DNA of 64,000 nucleotides from Caballeronia temeraria (GTDB lineage Bacteria; Pseudomonadota; Gammaproteobacteria; Burkholderiales; Burkholderiaceae), in NCBI RefSeq assembly GCF_001544795.2, contig NZ_FCOI02000005.1, forward strand, positions 314,402 to 378,401, written 5' to 3'. The position numbers and the translations under genes were made by a program. Positions 27,875 to 36,962 of this stretch are shown here, piece by piece. Numbering within the stretch: the stretch's first letter is position 1; each line of letters starts with the position of its first letter. A model generated the notes under the pieces. The model did not search any database and was not told where the DNA came from. It was given only the letters and a program-made list of their open reading frames with translations.

Positions 27875-30075
27875 GCGCCGCGACGAAAACGCCCCAGCCG
27901 GGCGCCGCGCGTCCCATGAGCAGCATCGAGGCGCTCGCGCAACGCGCGGGCTTCGAGATCGAATGGCAGAACGCGCACAAGACCATGCAGCGCGTGCCGG
28001 AAACGACGCTGCGCATTCTGCTCGAAAAGCTCGGCCTGCCGTGCGCCAACGCGACGCAGATCAAGCAGAGCATGGCCGCCGTCGATGCCGAAATGAGCGG
28101 GCGCAAGCTGCCGCCGCTCATCACCGCCGAAGTGGATCGCGGCATCGCGCTGCCGGTGTCGGCGGCGAAACAGGGCGCGCGCTATCGCATCGAGCTGGAA
28201 AGCGGCGAAGTGATCGACGGGCGTTTCACGTCGCCCAAAGGCGAGACCGCGCTGCTCTCGCCGATCGCGGAGCCGGGCTATCACACGCTCGTGATCAACG
28301 ACCATCGCACGACGCTGGCGGTCGCGCCCGCGCGCTGCTATACGATCGACGATGCGTGGCGCACCATCGATGAAGACGCGTCGAACGCGCCGCCGCTCTG
28401 GGGCGTCGCGGCGCAAGTGTATGGCTTGCGACGCAACGGCGATGCCGGCATCGGCGATTTCACGGCGCTTGCATCGCTCGCGACGCAAGCCGCGAAGCAC
28501 GGCGGACATGCCGTCGCGATCAGCCCGATGCACGCGATGTTCAGCGCCGAGCCGAACAAGTTCAGCCCGTATTCGCCGTCGTCGCGGCTCTTTCTGAACA
28601 TCACGCATGTCGATCCGGCCGCGGTGCTCGGCCCGCCCGCAGCGCGCGCGGCGATCGAGAAAGCAGGCGTCGCGAAGGAACTCGCCGAACTCGAAGGACT
28701 CACGCTGATCGACTGGCCCCGCGCGTCGAAGGCGCGTCTTGCGGTTCTGCGCGCGCTCTTCGAACCGTTCTCCGAAGACCACGATTCGCCCTTCGCGAAG
28801 GACTTCGCCGCATTCGTCGCGCAAGGCGGACGTCCGCTCGAAGACCATGCGCGGTTCGAAGCGCTGCAGGCCGCGCAGATCGCGGAGAACGGCGTCGGCC
28901 ACTGGAAGAACTGGAGTGAAGCGTTGCGCGATCCGCGCAGCGAGGCGGTCGCCGAATTCGCCGAAGCGAATCGCCGCGAAGTCGACTTTTATCTCTTCAC
29001 GCAATGGCTCGCCGCGAAGGGGCTTCTGCATGCGCAACACGCCGCGCGCGATGCGGGCATGGCCGTCGGGCTCGTCGCCGATCTCGCCGTCGGTTGCGAC
29101 AGCGCGGGCAGCCACGCCTGGTCGTATCGCGATGAAATGCTGACGGGCGTGTCCGTCGGCGCGCCGCCGGATCTGTTCAATCAGGCCGGGCAATCCTGGG
29201 GACTCACGACGTTCTCGCCGCGCGCGATGCGCACGCAAGGCTTCTCGGCGTTCATCGACATGCTGCGTTGCGCGTTCAAGTGCGCGGGCGGCATCCGCAT
29301 CGATCACATTCTCGGCTTGCGCAGGCTCTGGCTCGTGCCCGAGGGCGAAAGCGCGAAGGACGGCGCGTATCTGCGCTATCCGCTCGACGACATGCTGCGG
29401 CTCATCGCGCTCGAATCGTGGCGGCATCGCGCGATCGTGGTCGGCGAGGATCTCGGCACCGTGCCGCCCGGCTTTACCGAGCGCTTGCAGGAGCATGGCT
29501 TGCTGGGCATTCGCGTGCTGTGGTTCGAGCGCGAAGTGGACGGCCCGGGCTTCAAGCCGCCGCGCGAATGGGACAGCGGCGTCACGGCGACGACGACGAC
29601 GCACGATCTGCCGACCGTCACCGGATGGTGGCGCGGCGAGGACGTCGTGTGGCGCTCGAAGATCGGCCAGACGATGGCGCGCGCGGATGGCCGCGACGCC
29701 GTCGAAGTGGCTTTGGAGGAACGCGGCGAGGATCGCGCGCATCTGTGGCGCGCGTTCCAGGATGCGGGCATCGCGCCGGATGACGTGGACGCGCCCGATA
29801 TCGACAACGCGCCCGTCGACGAAGCGCTCGCCTTCGTCGCCGCGACGCCCGCGCCGCTCGTCACGTATCCGCTCGAAGACTTGCTCGCGCTCGCGGAGCA
29901 GCCGAATCTGCCTGGCTCGATCGACGAGCATCCGAACTGGAGAAGGCGCATGGCGCGGCCCGTCGACGAACTCTTTCTGGACGATGCCTTCGCCGATCGC
30001 CTGCTCGCCGTCGATGCCGCGCGCACGCGCTCCGTGCAACCGAACGAACCCACATCGAAACCCGAATCACCATGA
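27871..30075 (+). CDS. malQ: 4-alpha-glucanotransferase (amylomaltase), GH77
   Basis: 734 aa, the long MalQ form of Proteobacteria with an N-terminal extension (about residues 1-170) before the GH77 barrel. Catalytic residues are Asp478 (GGIRIDHILGL), Glu526 (VVGEDLGTVP) and Asp579 (TTTHDLPT). It shuffles alpha-1,4-glucan segments, recycling short maltodextrins into chains that TreY can use and releasing glucose. GTG at 27871 is chosen because it overlaps the treZ stop and has AAGGAAAAG upstream; ATG at 27916 is a weaker alternative. The stop overlaps the treY start as ATGA. Confidence 0.92.
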   Translation: MSAATKTPQPGAARPMSSIEALAQRAGFEIEWQNAHKTMQRVPETTLRILLEKLGLPCANATQIKQSMAAVDAEMSGRKLPPLITAEVDRGIALPVSAAKQGARYRIELESGEVIDGRFTSPKGETALLSPIAEPGYHTLVINDHRTTLAVAPARCYTIDDAWRTIDEDASNAPPLWGVAAQVYGLRRNGDAGIGDFTALASLATQAAKHGGHAVAISPMHAMFSAEPNKFSPYSPSSRLFLNITHVDPAAVLGPPAARAAIEKAGVAKELAELEGLTLIDWPRASKARLAVLRALFEPFSEDHDSPFAKDFAAFVAQGGRPLEDHARFEALQAAQIAENGVGHWKNWSEALRDPRSEAVAEFAEANRREVDFYLFTQWLAAKGLLHAQHAARDAGMAVGLVADLAVGCDSAGSHAWSYRDEMLTGVSVGAPPDLFNQAGQSWGLTTFSPRAMRTQGFSAFIDMLRCAFKCAGGIRIDHILGLRRLWLVPEGESAKDGAYLRYPLDDMLRLIALESWRHRAIVVGEDLGTVPPGFTERLQEHGLLGIRVLWFEREVDGPGFKPPREWDSGVTATTTTHDLPTVTGWWRGEDVVWRSKIGQTMARADGRDAVEVALEERGEDRAHLWRAFQDAGIAPDDVDAPDIDNAPVDEALAFVAATPAPLVTYPLEDLLALAEQPNLPGSIDEHPNWRRRMARPVDELFLDDAFADRLLAVDAARTRSVQPNEPTSKPESP

Positions 30076-33008
30076 CCGTACCGCGTTCCACGCTCAGGCT
30101 TCAGCTTCACAAGGGCTTCACCTTCGACGATGCCGCCGCGCTCGTCGACTACTTCGCGCTGCTCGGCGTGAGCCACGCCTACGTGTCGCCGATCACGACC
30201 GCGACCGCCGGCTCCACGCACGGCTACGACGTCGTGGACTACACGGTGGTCAACCCCGAACTGGGCGGCGAGGACGGATTGCGGCGCTTCGTCGAGAAGC
30301 TGCGCACGCACGAGATGGGGCTGATCGTCGATATCGTGCCGAATCACATGGGCGTGGGCGGATCGGAGAACGCGTGGTGGCAGGACATTCTCGAATGGGG
30401 CCGGCATGCCGCGCACGCGCGCTTCTTCGACGTCGACTGGCATTCGCCCGATCCCGCGCTGCGCGGCAAGGTGCTCGCGCCGTTTCTCGGCGCATCCTAC
30501 GGCGACGAGTTGCAAGGCGGCAAGATCCGGCTCGGGTATCGCGCGGATGAAGGGCGTTTTGTCATCGAGTATTACTCGAACGTGTTTCCGGTTTGTCCGG
30601 TCGATTACCCCGCCGTGTTTCAGGAAGCGCCCGAGCTTGCGCAACGTTTCGTCGGCCTGACGACGCAGCCCGCCGATCAGCCGCGCGCCGCCGATGCCCG
30701 CACGGCGCTCATCACCATCGCGCAGACTGAAGGCGGCCAGGCCGCGATCGAGGCGATTCTTTCGGCGCACTCGCCGGATACGCCGGCGGGCCGCGACCGG
30801 CTGCATCGGCTGCTGGAGCGTCAGCATTATCGGCTTGCATGGTGGCGCGCGGCCGCGGACGAAGTGAACTGGCGGCGTTTCTTCGATGTCAGCACGCTGG
30901 GCGGCGTGCGCGTCGAGCGGCCGGAAGTGTTCGAGGCATCGCACGCGCTCGTCTTCAGGCTCTTTACCGAAGGCCTGATCGATGGCGTGCGCGTCGATCA
31001 CGTCGATGGTCTTGCCGAACCGCGCGAGTATTGCCAGCGGCTGCGCGCGCGGCTCGAAGAATTATCGGCGGAACGGCCCGAAGCGTTGCGGCATGGCAAT
31101 GGGCGCACGTATTTCGTCGTCGAAAAGATTCTCGCGCGCGGCGAGCCGTTGCGTCGCGACTGGCAGGTCGATGGCACGACCGGCTACGACTTCATGAACG
31201 ATGTCGGCGCGCTGCTGCACGATCCGGCGGGCGCGGAGCCGCTTGCCGCGCTGTGGGCGGAGATCACCGGCAGGAGCGCCTGTTTCGCCGACGAAGCGCT
31301 CATCGCGCGCCGCAAGATTCTGGCGGAGAATCTGTCGGCGGAGCTGGATCGCGTGACGCGCGCGCTGCATCGCATTGCACGCGATGCGCAGAACACGCGC
31401 GACTTCACGTTCACATCGATCAGGCGCGCGGTCGCGGAGCTGGTCGTGCAGTTTCCGGTGTATCGCATTTATCCCGTGGGCGGCGTGCGCAGTCCCGAGG
31501 ATGAGCATTTCTTCGCGCAGGCGCTCGAAGCCGCGCGGGCCGTGCTCTCGCGCGCGGATCACGTCGTGCTCGATCAGGTCGCGCAGTGGCTCGGCGGCAA
31601 GCTGCCCGATGAGTTGCCGCAGCCCGAGCGCAGCGAACGTCCGGAGCGGAACAGGGATCGCGCGGCGGAGCGTAACCGAGAGCGCGAGCGTGATCGCAAT
31701 CAGGCGCAGGCCGCGCAGAATCCGCCGCCGTCGAGCGGCTCGCAACGTCGCGCGGCGCAGACGCTGTTTTCGCAACTGACATCGCCGGTGGCCGCAAAGG
31801 CCGTCGAGGATACGGCGTGTTATCGCTATGGACGCCTCATTTCGCGCAATGAAGTCGGCGCAGATCCAGGCGAGTTCGCGTTGTCCGTCGATGCCTTTCA
31901 CGCGGGCAATCGCGAGCGCCTGGATGCGTTTCCGCACGCGATGCTCTGCACGGCGACGCACGATCACAAGCGCGGAGAGGATGTGCGCGCGCGTATCGCC
32001 GCGTTAAGCGAGATTCCCGATGAATGGGCCGCGACGCTCAAGCAGTGGTCCATGTTGAACACACCGTTGCGACGCGGTCCGCGCGGCGGGCACGGCGAAA
32101 CGAGCGCCATCGACGATTGGGCGCCCGGACCGGCCGCCGAAGCGATGCTGTATCAGACGCTCGTCGGATGCTGGCCGACGACGCTCGCCCCCGACGATGA
32201 AGCGGGCGTTCAGGCGCTCGCCGAACGTGTCGCGGGATGGCAGTTGAAGGCGCTGCGGGAATCGAAGATGCGAACGAGCTGGTTCGCGCCCGACGAAGCC
32301 TATGAGAACGCGTGCAAGGACTTCCTGTTCGATATCGTCGCGCCGCAGCGGCGCAATGGCTTTTTGCAGGAGTTGTCGGCGTTCGTGGCGCGCCTCGGGC
32401 CGCTCGGGGCGGTCAATAGTTTCCAGCAGACGCTGTTGCGGCTGACATCGCCGGGTGTGCCGGATCTTTATCAGGGCACGGAGTTGTGGGACTTCAGTCT
32501 CGTCGATCCGGACAATCGCCGGCCTGTCGATTATGAATTGCGTCGCAAATGGCTGACTGAAGTCGAAGAGCAAGGCCCGCCTTCGGAGCAGTTGGCGAAC
32601 TGGCGCGATGGACGGGTGAAGCTCGCAGTCGTGCGGCGGGCTTTGGCGTTGCGCAAGCATTGCGAGTCGCTGTTTGCTCAGGGCGAGTATTTGCCGCTCG
32701 AAGTGGAAGGCGAACATGCGGGGCGGGTGATCGCGTATGCGCGGCATGCGGGGAGCGCGTATGCGATCGCCATTGCGACGCGGCTTGCAGAGCCGCTGCT
32801 GGACGCTGGGCGCGATGTGCCGCTTGTCGAGCCTGAGCGTTGGGGGGATACGTGCATCGTGCTGCCCGAGGCGCTGCATTCGCGGGCTTTGTTCGATTGG
32901 TTTAGTCCTAATGCGCCTAAGGCTGATGGGGCGCGGTTGCTTTTGCGCGATGCGTTAGGAGTTATGCCGGTGGCGTTACTCGTTGAAGAGGGTGTGCCTG
33001 CGGTTTGA
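30072..33008 (+). CDS. treY: Maltooligosyltrehalose synthase
   Basis: 978 aa. Converts the reducing-end alpha-1,4 bond of maltooligosaccharides to the alpha,alpha-1,1 bond of trehalose, feeding TreZ. It begins with the TreY-typical STLRLQLHKGFTFDDAAALVDYFALLGVSHAYVSPI. Catalytic residues are Asp309 (VRVDHVDGLAEP), Glu351 (FVVEKIL) and Asp631 (ATHDHKRGED). A low-complexity insert of about 43 residues (about 516-560), rich in R, E, N and Q and then P and S, sits just before the FSQLTSPVAAKAVEDTACYR block. It is probably a surface loop and contributes to the large size. ATG at 30072 overlaps the malQ stop. Last gene before repeat element B. Confidence 0.93.
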   Translation: MTVPRSTLRLQLHKGFTFDDAAALVDYFALLGVSHAYVSPITTATAGSTHGYDVVDYTVVNPELGGEDGLRRFVEKLRTHEMGLIVDIVPNHMGVGGSENAWWQDILEWGRHAAHARFFDVDWHSPDPALRGKVLAPFLGASYGDELQGGKIRLGYRADEGRFVIEYYSNVFPVCPVDYPAVFQEAPELAQRFVGLTTQPADQPRAADARTALITIAQTEGGQAAIEAILSAHSPDTPAGRDRLHRLLERQHYRLAWWRAAADEVNWRRFFDVSTLGGVRVERPEVFEASHALVFRLFTEGLIDGVRVDHVDGLAEPREYCQRLRARLEELSAERPEALRHGNGRTYFVVEKILARGEPLRRDWQVDGTTGYDFMNDVGALLHDPAGAEPLAALWAEITGRSACFADEALIARRKILAENLSAELDRVTRALHRIARDAQNTRDFTFTSIRRAVAELVVQFPVYRIYPVGGVRSPEDEHFFAQALEAARAVLSRADHVVLDQVAQWLGGKLPDELPQPERSERPERNRDRAAERNRERERDRNQAQAAQNPPPSSGSQRRAAQTLFSQLTSPVAAKAVEDTACYRYGRLISRNEVGADPGEFALSVDAFHAGNRERLDAFPHAMLCTATHDHKRGEDVRARIAALSEIPDEWAATLKQWSMLNTPLRRGPRGGHGETSAIDDWAPGPAAEAMLYQTLVGCWPTTLAPDDEAGVQALAERVAGWQLKALRESKMRTSWFAPDEAYENACKDFLFDIVAPQRRNGFLQELSAFVARLGPLGAVNSFQQTLLRLTSPGVPDLYQGTELWDFSLVDPDNRRPVDYELRRKWLTEVEEQGPPSEQLANWRDGRVKLAVVRRALALRKHCESLFAQGEYLPLEVEGEHAGRVIAYARHAGSAYAIAIATRLAEPLLDAGRDVPLVEPERWGDTCIVLPEALHSRALFDWFSPNAPKADGARLLLRDALGVMPVALLVEEGVPAV

Positions 33009-33028
33009 TTTCTTGCGCTTGCGCTTCT

Positions 33029-33659
33029 ATGGAATCCTGTTTTGTTGTTGGTCTATTTGCAATGCCCCTGTGCGGGGCGGCAGTCACTTTCTTTGCTGCT
33101 GCAAAGAAAGTAACCAAAGAAAGCAGCTTTTCAGGCCCGCGGTCACACGTAGTTTGAGTAGTTCTCTCGTCCTCGGCGGCCCTCGCCTAAAGAGTGCCCT
33201 CGAAGGACTAACCGGGCTTGGCTCGCGCACGGTCTGACAAGCTAGTCGTTTGAAGGCGCTGGACCAGCACGAAAGAGTTCCGGCACAGCGCTGCGCGCTG
33301 CCGCAGGGTATGCAAGGGAAACCAACGTGCGGCACGCGCAGTGAGATGGAAGTGTTGGCAGAAGCGCGCGCGGACCCGATTGACCCATCGGCCGCGAAGC
33401 GGGCCGGAGCCATTTCGTGCTGAACCAGCGCGCTGAACGGTTTTGGGCGGCAGACCGTGCGCGAGCCAAGCCCGGTGATTGTGATGAGGGCACTCTTTAG
33501 GCGAGTGCCGCCGGGGACGAGAGAACTACCCAAACTACGTGTGACCGCGGGCGTTTCGAGCTGCTTTCTTTGGTTACTTTCTTTGCAGCAGCAAAGAAAG
33601 TGACTGCCGCCCCGCACAGGGGCAGTGCTAATAAACCACTAAGAAACCGGGATCCGGCG
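33029..33659. repeat. Composite inverted-repeat element, copy B
   Basis: About 630 bp between treY and the convergent CNNM/CorC-like gene. It has the same architecture as copy A at 23003-23607, in the same orientation: inverted arms (about 33029-33236 and 33451-33659), the ACTTTCTTTGC hairpin at 33086-33111, and matching core blocks (GAAAGAGTTCCGGCA, CGGCCGCGAAGCGGGCCGG). The core differs more from copy A than the arms do. Open frames inside it are by-products of the repeat. Confidence 0.85.
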
Positions 33660-33672
33660 AAACCAAAAAAAG

Positions 33673-35043
33673 TCACTCAGCTTCCTCAAGCGCCTCTTCC
33701 CGAGGATAGACCCGAACCAAAACAATCCGAGGCCCATTCATCTTCTTGACGACGATATCGAACCGATCAAACCCGACCCGTTGCCCTTCGGTGGGCAGAT
33801 CGCCCAAAGCATTGATGACGAGTCCGCCCACCGACTCCGCGCGCCCTTCATCGATATCAATGCCGAGCGCCCGTTCCAGCGACACCACCGGCAAGCTGCC
33901 CTTGCCCATCAACGTGCCGTCGTCCATCCGCGACCAATCGGCATCGCCCTGACGGAACTCGTCATGAATCTGCCCGACGAGCGCGCCAAGCAGGTTATCG
34001 AGCGTGATAAAACCGATAGGCTTCGCGCCCTTGCGCCCCACGATCGCAAGATGCGGCGCGCCTTTGCGAAAGCGTCGAAAGAGCTCGAGCGCCGACAGAT
34101 TCGGCGCAACGTACTGCACCGGCCGCACATGACGCGAGAGCTTGTCGATCTTCCCTGCGGCCGCGGCATCCTTCGCGAAGCTGAAGTTGAAGCCGCGCGC
34201 GCCGCCATCGCCCGATAGCAGCAAGTCCTTCAGATGAATCATGCCGATCACGCGCTCGCCCGATGCATCGGCGAACAGCGGATAGCGCGAAAAACGATGC
34301 CGCGCGATCACGGCGAGGTTGTCGCGCATCGGCAAGTCGTTGCGCAAGCCGACGAGTTCATGCGCCGGGCGCATCAGATCCGAAACCGTCATGCGGCTGA
34401 AATCGAGCGAATGCGCGATGGTGTTCCACTCGTCTTCGTTGTACGAAAAGCCGCCGCCATGACGGCGCCCGCGCAAAATCAACTTGAGTTCGTCGGTGGA
34501 GTAATGCGCGTCGTGACCGTGCTCGGCCGAAATGCCGAAGAGTCGCAGCACGAAATTCGCGCTCGTGTTCAGCACCCAGATGAACGGATACATCAGCCAG
34601 TAAAAGCCGTAGAGCGGCGTGGCGAGCCACAAACCCACCTGCTCCGACCGACGGATGGCCCACGACTTCGGGGCCAGTTCCCCGACGACGATATGCAGAA
34701 ACGAAATGACCGAGAACGCGAAGAAGAGCGAGATCGAATCGATCAGCTTCTCCGACTCGACGCCGATCAGCGTGAAGAGCGGATGCAACAGGGTGGCGAA
34801 CGCCGGCTCGCCGATCCAGCCAAGCCCGAGCGATGCCAGCGTGATGCCGAGCTGACACGCGGACAGATAGGCGTCGAGCTGCCCGTGCACCTTCGCGAGC
34901 AGACGGCCGGGCAGGCCGTTGGTGCGCGCCAATGCCTTGACGCGCGTGGCTCGCAGCTTGACGAGCCCGAACTCCGCCGCGACGAAGAAACCGTTCAACG
35001 CGACGAGCAACAATGCGCCGATCAGCGCGACAACCTGAGCCAA
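33673..35043 (-). CDS. CNNM/CorC (HlyC/TlyC-like) transmembrane CBS-domain protein
   Basis: 456 aa inner-membrane protein, often annotated as 'hemolysin' although the family is now linked mainly to divalent-cation (Mg/Co) transport. Order: DUF21/CNNM domain with about four helices (about 1-190; LNGFFVAAEFGLVKLRATRV, LASLGLGWIGEPAFA), a CBS pair (about 210-345; DLMRPAHELVGL, GMIHLKDLL), and a C-terminal CorC_HlyC domain (about 365-450; GGLVINALGDLPTEGQRV, VLVRVYP). The start is TTG at 35043, with GAGAG upstream. It begins directly at the first helix, and no better codon is available. It may share a transcript with the histidine kinase gene 61 bp upstream. Confidence 0.85.
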   Translation of the reverse strand: MAQVVALIGALLLVALNGFFVAAEFGLVKLRATRVKALARTNGLPGRLLAKVHGQLDAYLSACQLGITLASLGLGWIGEPAFATLLHPLFTLIGVESEKLIDSISLFFAFSVISFLHIVVGELAPKSWAIRRSEQVGLWLATPLYGFYWLMYPFIWVLNTSANFVLRLFGISAEHGHDAHYSTDELKLILRGRRHGGGFSYNEDEWNTIAHSLDFSRMTVSDLMRPAHELVGLRNDLPMRDNLAVIARHRFSRYPLFADASGERVIGMIHLKDLLLSGDGGARGFNFSFAKDAAAAGKIDKLSRHVRPVQYVAPNLSALELFRRFRKGAPHLAIVGRKGAKPIGFITLDNLLGALVGQIHDEFRQGDADWSRMDDGTLMGKGSLPVVSLERALGIDIDEGRAESVGGLVINALGDLPTEGQRVGFDRFDIVVKKMNGPRIVLVRVYPREEALEEAE

Positions 35044-35104
35044 AGCAACTCTCTTCGAAAGTGGAAAGCGTCAGTATATGGGTGACAGCTGATCGAAAGT
35101 CAAT

Positions 35105-36226
35105 TTACATCCCAGCGACCGGCACGCGCACCGACAGCGTGACCTCCGCATTGTCGACGATATCGCTATGCTCGAACGCGCCGCCGTGCGCCTCCGACAC
35201 TCGCTTGCACAGCGCAAGACCCCATGCGATGCGCCCGCCTTCGCGCGGCGCCAGCGCCTGCCGGCGCGCGAACGCTTCGAGCACGTGCGGCGACGCGGTA
35301 TCGGCGAGTGCCTGCGCCGATGCCGTGAATTGCACGTCCGTGCGCCACATGCTTCCTTCGATGTTGCTCGTCGCGCGCACGGTGGCGCCGGTGACGCTCG
35401 CCTCGGCGGCAAACGCGAGCATGAGCCAGAGCGCCTGCAAGAGACGCTCCGCATCGCCTTCGAGCTGCTCCTCCGCGAGCGGCGAGTCGATATCGATCGC
35501 GACGCCACGCTTGCGCGCCACGCCGGCACGCGCGAGCGCCGCGCTCTTCTCCAGAAGCGGACGCAACGCGACAGGCGCGAGCGCGACCTGCAGCGCCTTG
35601 GTTTCGGCGCGCGTCGTATCGATCGATTGCTCGATCAGCTTGACCTGCTGCTCGACGCCCGAGCGAATGCCCGCGAGCGCGCGTTGCGCGGCGGGATCGT
35701 TGGCGTCGACCTTGCGCTCAAGCACGTAGCCCCAGCTATGGATCGCGTTGAGCGGGCCGCGCAGATCGTGCGACACGACCGACAGCACGTGATCGCGCAT
35801 GAAGAGCGCGGCCTCCGCACGCAGATGCGCGATGCGGTCAGCGACTCCGTGATCGCCGTCCGATCCGCCGGCCGGCGACACGATGAGCGTCACGCAGTCC
35901 GGGCCCGGCAGCGCGATGATCGAAAAGGCACGCGTCGCGTCGCCTTCACCGAACGTCACATGCGCGCGACGCGTGCCGTTGCCCGCGAGCGCGGCATCGG
36001 CGCTCTCGGCGAGCACGGCTGTAAGCGGACGGGGCAGCGGCGTGTCGGTCAGTGCGCGGCCGGTCAGCCCCGCCGGATCGAGATCGAAGAGATGAGCGAG
36101 AACGGAGTCGGCTGAGAGGCATCGCTGGGCGGCGTCGAGCACCAGCACGCCGTCGTTTCCTGCGACGGCCGCATCGAAGGACTTGTCGCCTTCAGGCTCG
36201 ACCGTACTGGAAAAAGACGTTGTCAC
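35105..36226 (-). CDS. Soluble histidine kinase-like protein with degenerate ATPase domain
   Basis: 373 aa with no membrane segment. Residues about 10-115 resemble a PAS sensor (FDAAVAGNDGVLVLDAAQRCLSA). Next is a HisKA dimerisation helix with the phospho-acceptor His153 (VVSHDLRGPLNAIHSWGYVL). The C-terminal HATPase_c region keeps the G2-like GGRIAWGLALCKRVSEAHGG. The N box has lost its Asn residues (LLQALWLMLAFAAEAS), and no DxGxG is found. It may bind ATP poorly or not at all and could act as a phosphatase or scaffold. GTG at 36226 is chosen because AAGGA lies 9 bases upstream. No response regulator gene is adjacent, so its partner is unknown. Confidence 0.8.
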   Translation of the reverse strand: MTTSFSSTVEPEGDKSFDAAVAGNDGVLVLDAAQRCLSADSVLAHLFDLDPAGLTGRALTDTPLPRPLTAVLAESADAALAGNGTRRAHVTFGEGDATRAFSIIALPGPDCVTLIVSPAGGSDGDHGVADRIAHLRAEAALFMRDHVLSVVSHDLRGPLNAIHSWGYVLERKVDANDPAAQRALAGIRSGVEQQVKLIEQSIDTTRAETKALQVALAPVALRPLLEKSAALARAGVARKRGVAIDIDSPLAEEQLEGDAERLLQALWLMLAFAAEASVTGATVRATSNIEGSMWRTDVQFTASAQALADTASPHVLEAFARRQALAPREGGRIAWGLALCKRVSEAHGGAFEHSDIVDNAEVTLSVRVPVAGM

Positions 36227-36962
36227 GGTTATGGATCCTTGCGTGTATCGGTATAGCGGTTGATGTCGCGAAAGCCGGATGCGCTGCGGGCACACCGCGC
36301 GCCGCCCCGGGATGGGCACGGATGAATCCTTGCAGATCATTATATGTGAGCGCCTACGGCGCATGCGGCAGCGGTGCGCATCGCGCCCCGCCGCGCCGTA
36401 TATAGCAATCCGCATGCACGGGCGTTCGGGAGGCATAAGCACCACACGAGCCTCTAATCGCATGACAAAGCAGTTGCTCAAAGAAAATATCGCATTACTA
36501 TTAATTCGCTTTTTGGAACTCCATTTAAAGCGCGCAATGCCGGACGTCCACCGCATGTCCATGTGGCAGCCGCACAAATCGCCGGCTGCATACCAGCACT
36601 TCGTGTAGATTTCAACCGAACGATCGCGTTTCCAGTGCGCTTGTACGTGTGCAAGCCCACTGATAAAAGTGGTTTTCTCCTGTTAAATCTCATTGGTCAT
36701 ACGCATCGCGTCTTCCGCACGGCGCTTCGGCGGCCGGAAACGGTGCATTTTGTTCAACTTTAGCGCGTCCAACGCCCGGCCAAGGCACGGACACGCAGAC
36801 CTCTTTGGCCCGCGCCGCATGACGGCAGGACGCACCAGCGAAACTATTCGCTCCAGGCGTTGTCACGAAAAGGCCCGCTCCACACGTTGGGCCTGCAGGG
36901 TTTATTGCCTTGCGTCATAGTCATAAAATCACGCTGCGCTAAAGCCGGGGAAAAACCGTTCA
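36227..36962. other. Intergenic region between the kinase gene and the exopolysaccharide locus
   Basis: 736 bp between divergent genes and less GC-rich than its surroundings. It should hold the kinase promoter on the left and the promoter and leader of the exopolysaccharide operon on the right. A TAAAAT at 36924-36929 is a possible -10, but no well-spaced -35 is evident. A short open frame starting at 36462 (48 codons, beginning MTKQLLKENIALLL) has no clear ribosome site. I do not call it a gene. Confidence 0.35.

Noticed and set aside
23003..33659. Repeated hairpins considered as a CRISPR array or insertion sequence
   Set aside because: There is no regular repeat-spacer pattern, no cas genes and no transposase. 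Two isolated composite elements fit better as non-autonomous or structural repeats.
36462..36608. Possible 48-codon gene upstream of wzx
   Set aside because: No ribosome site, and the second half looks random. I left it as intergenic.
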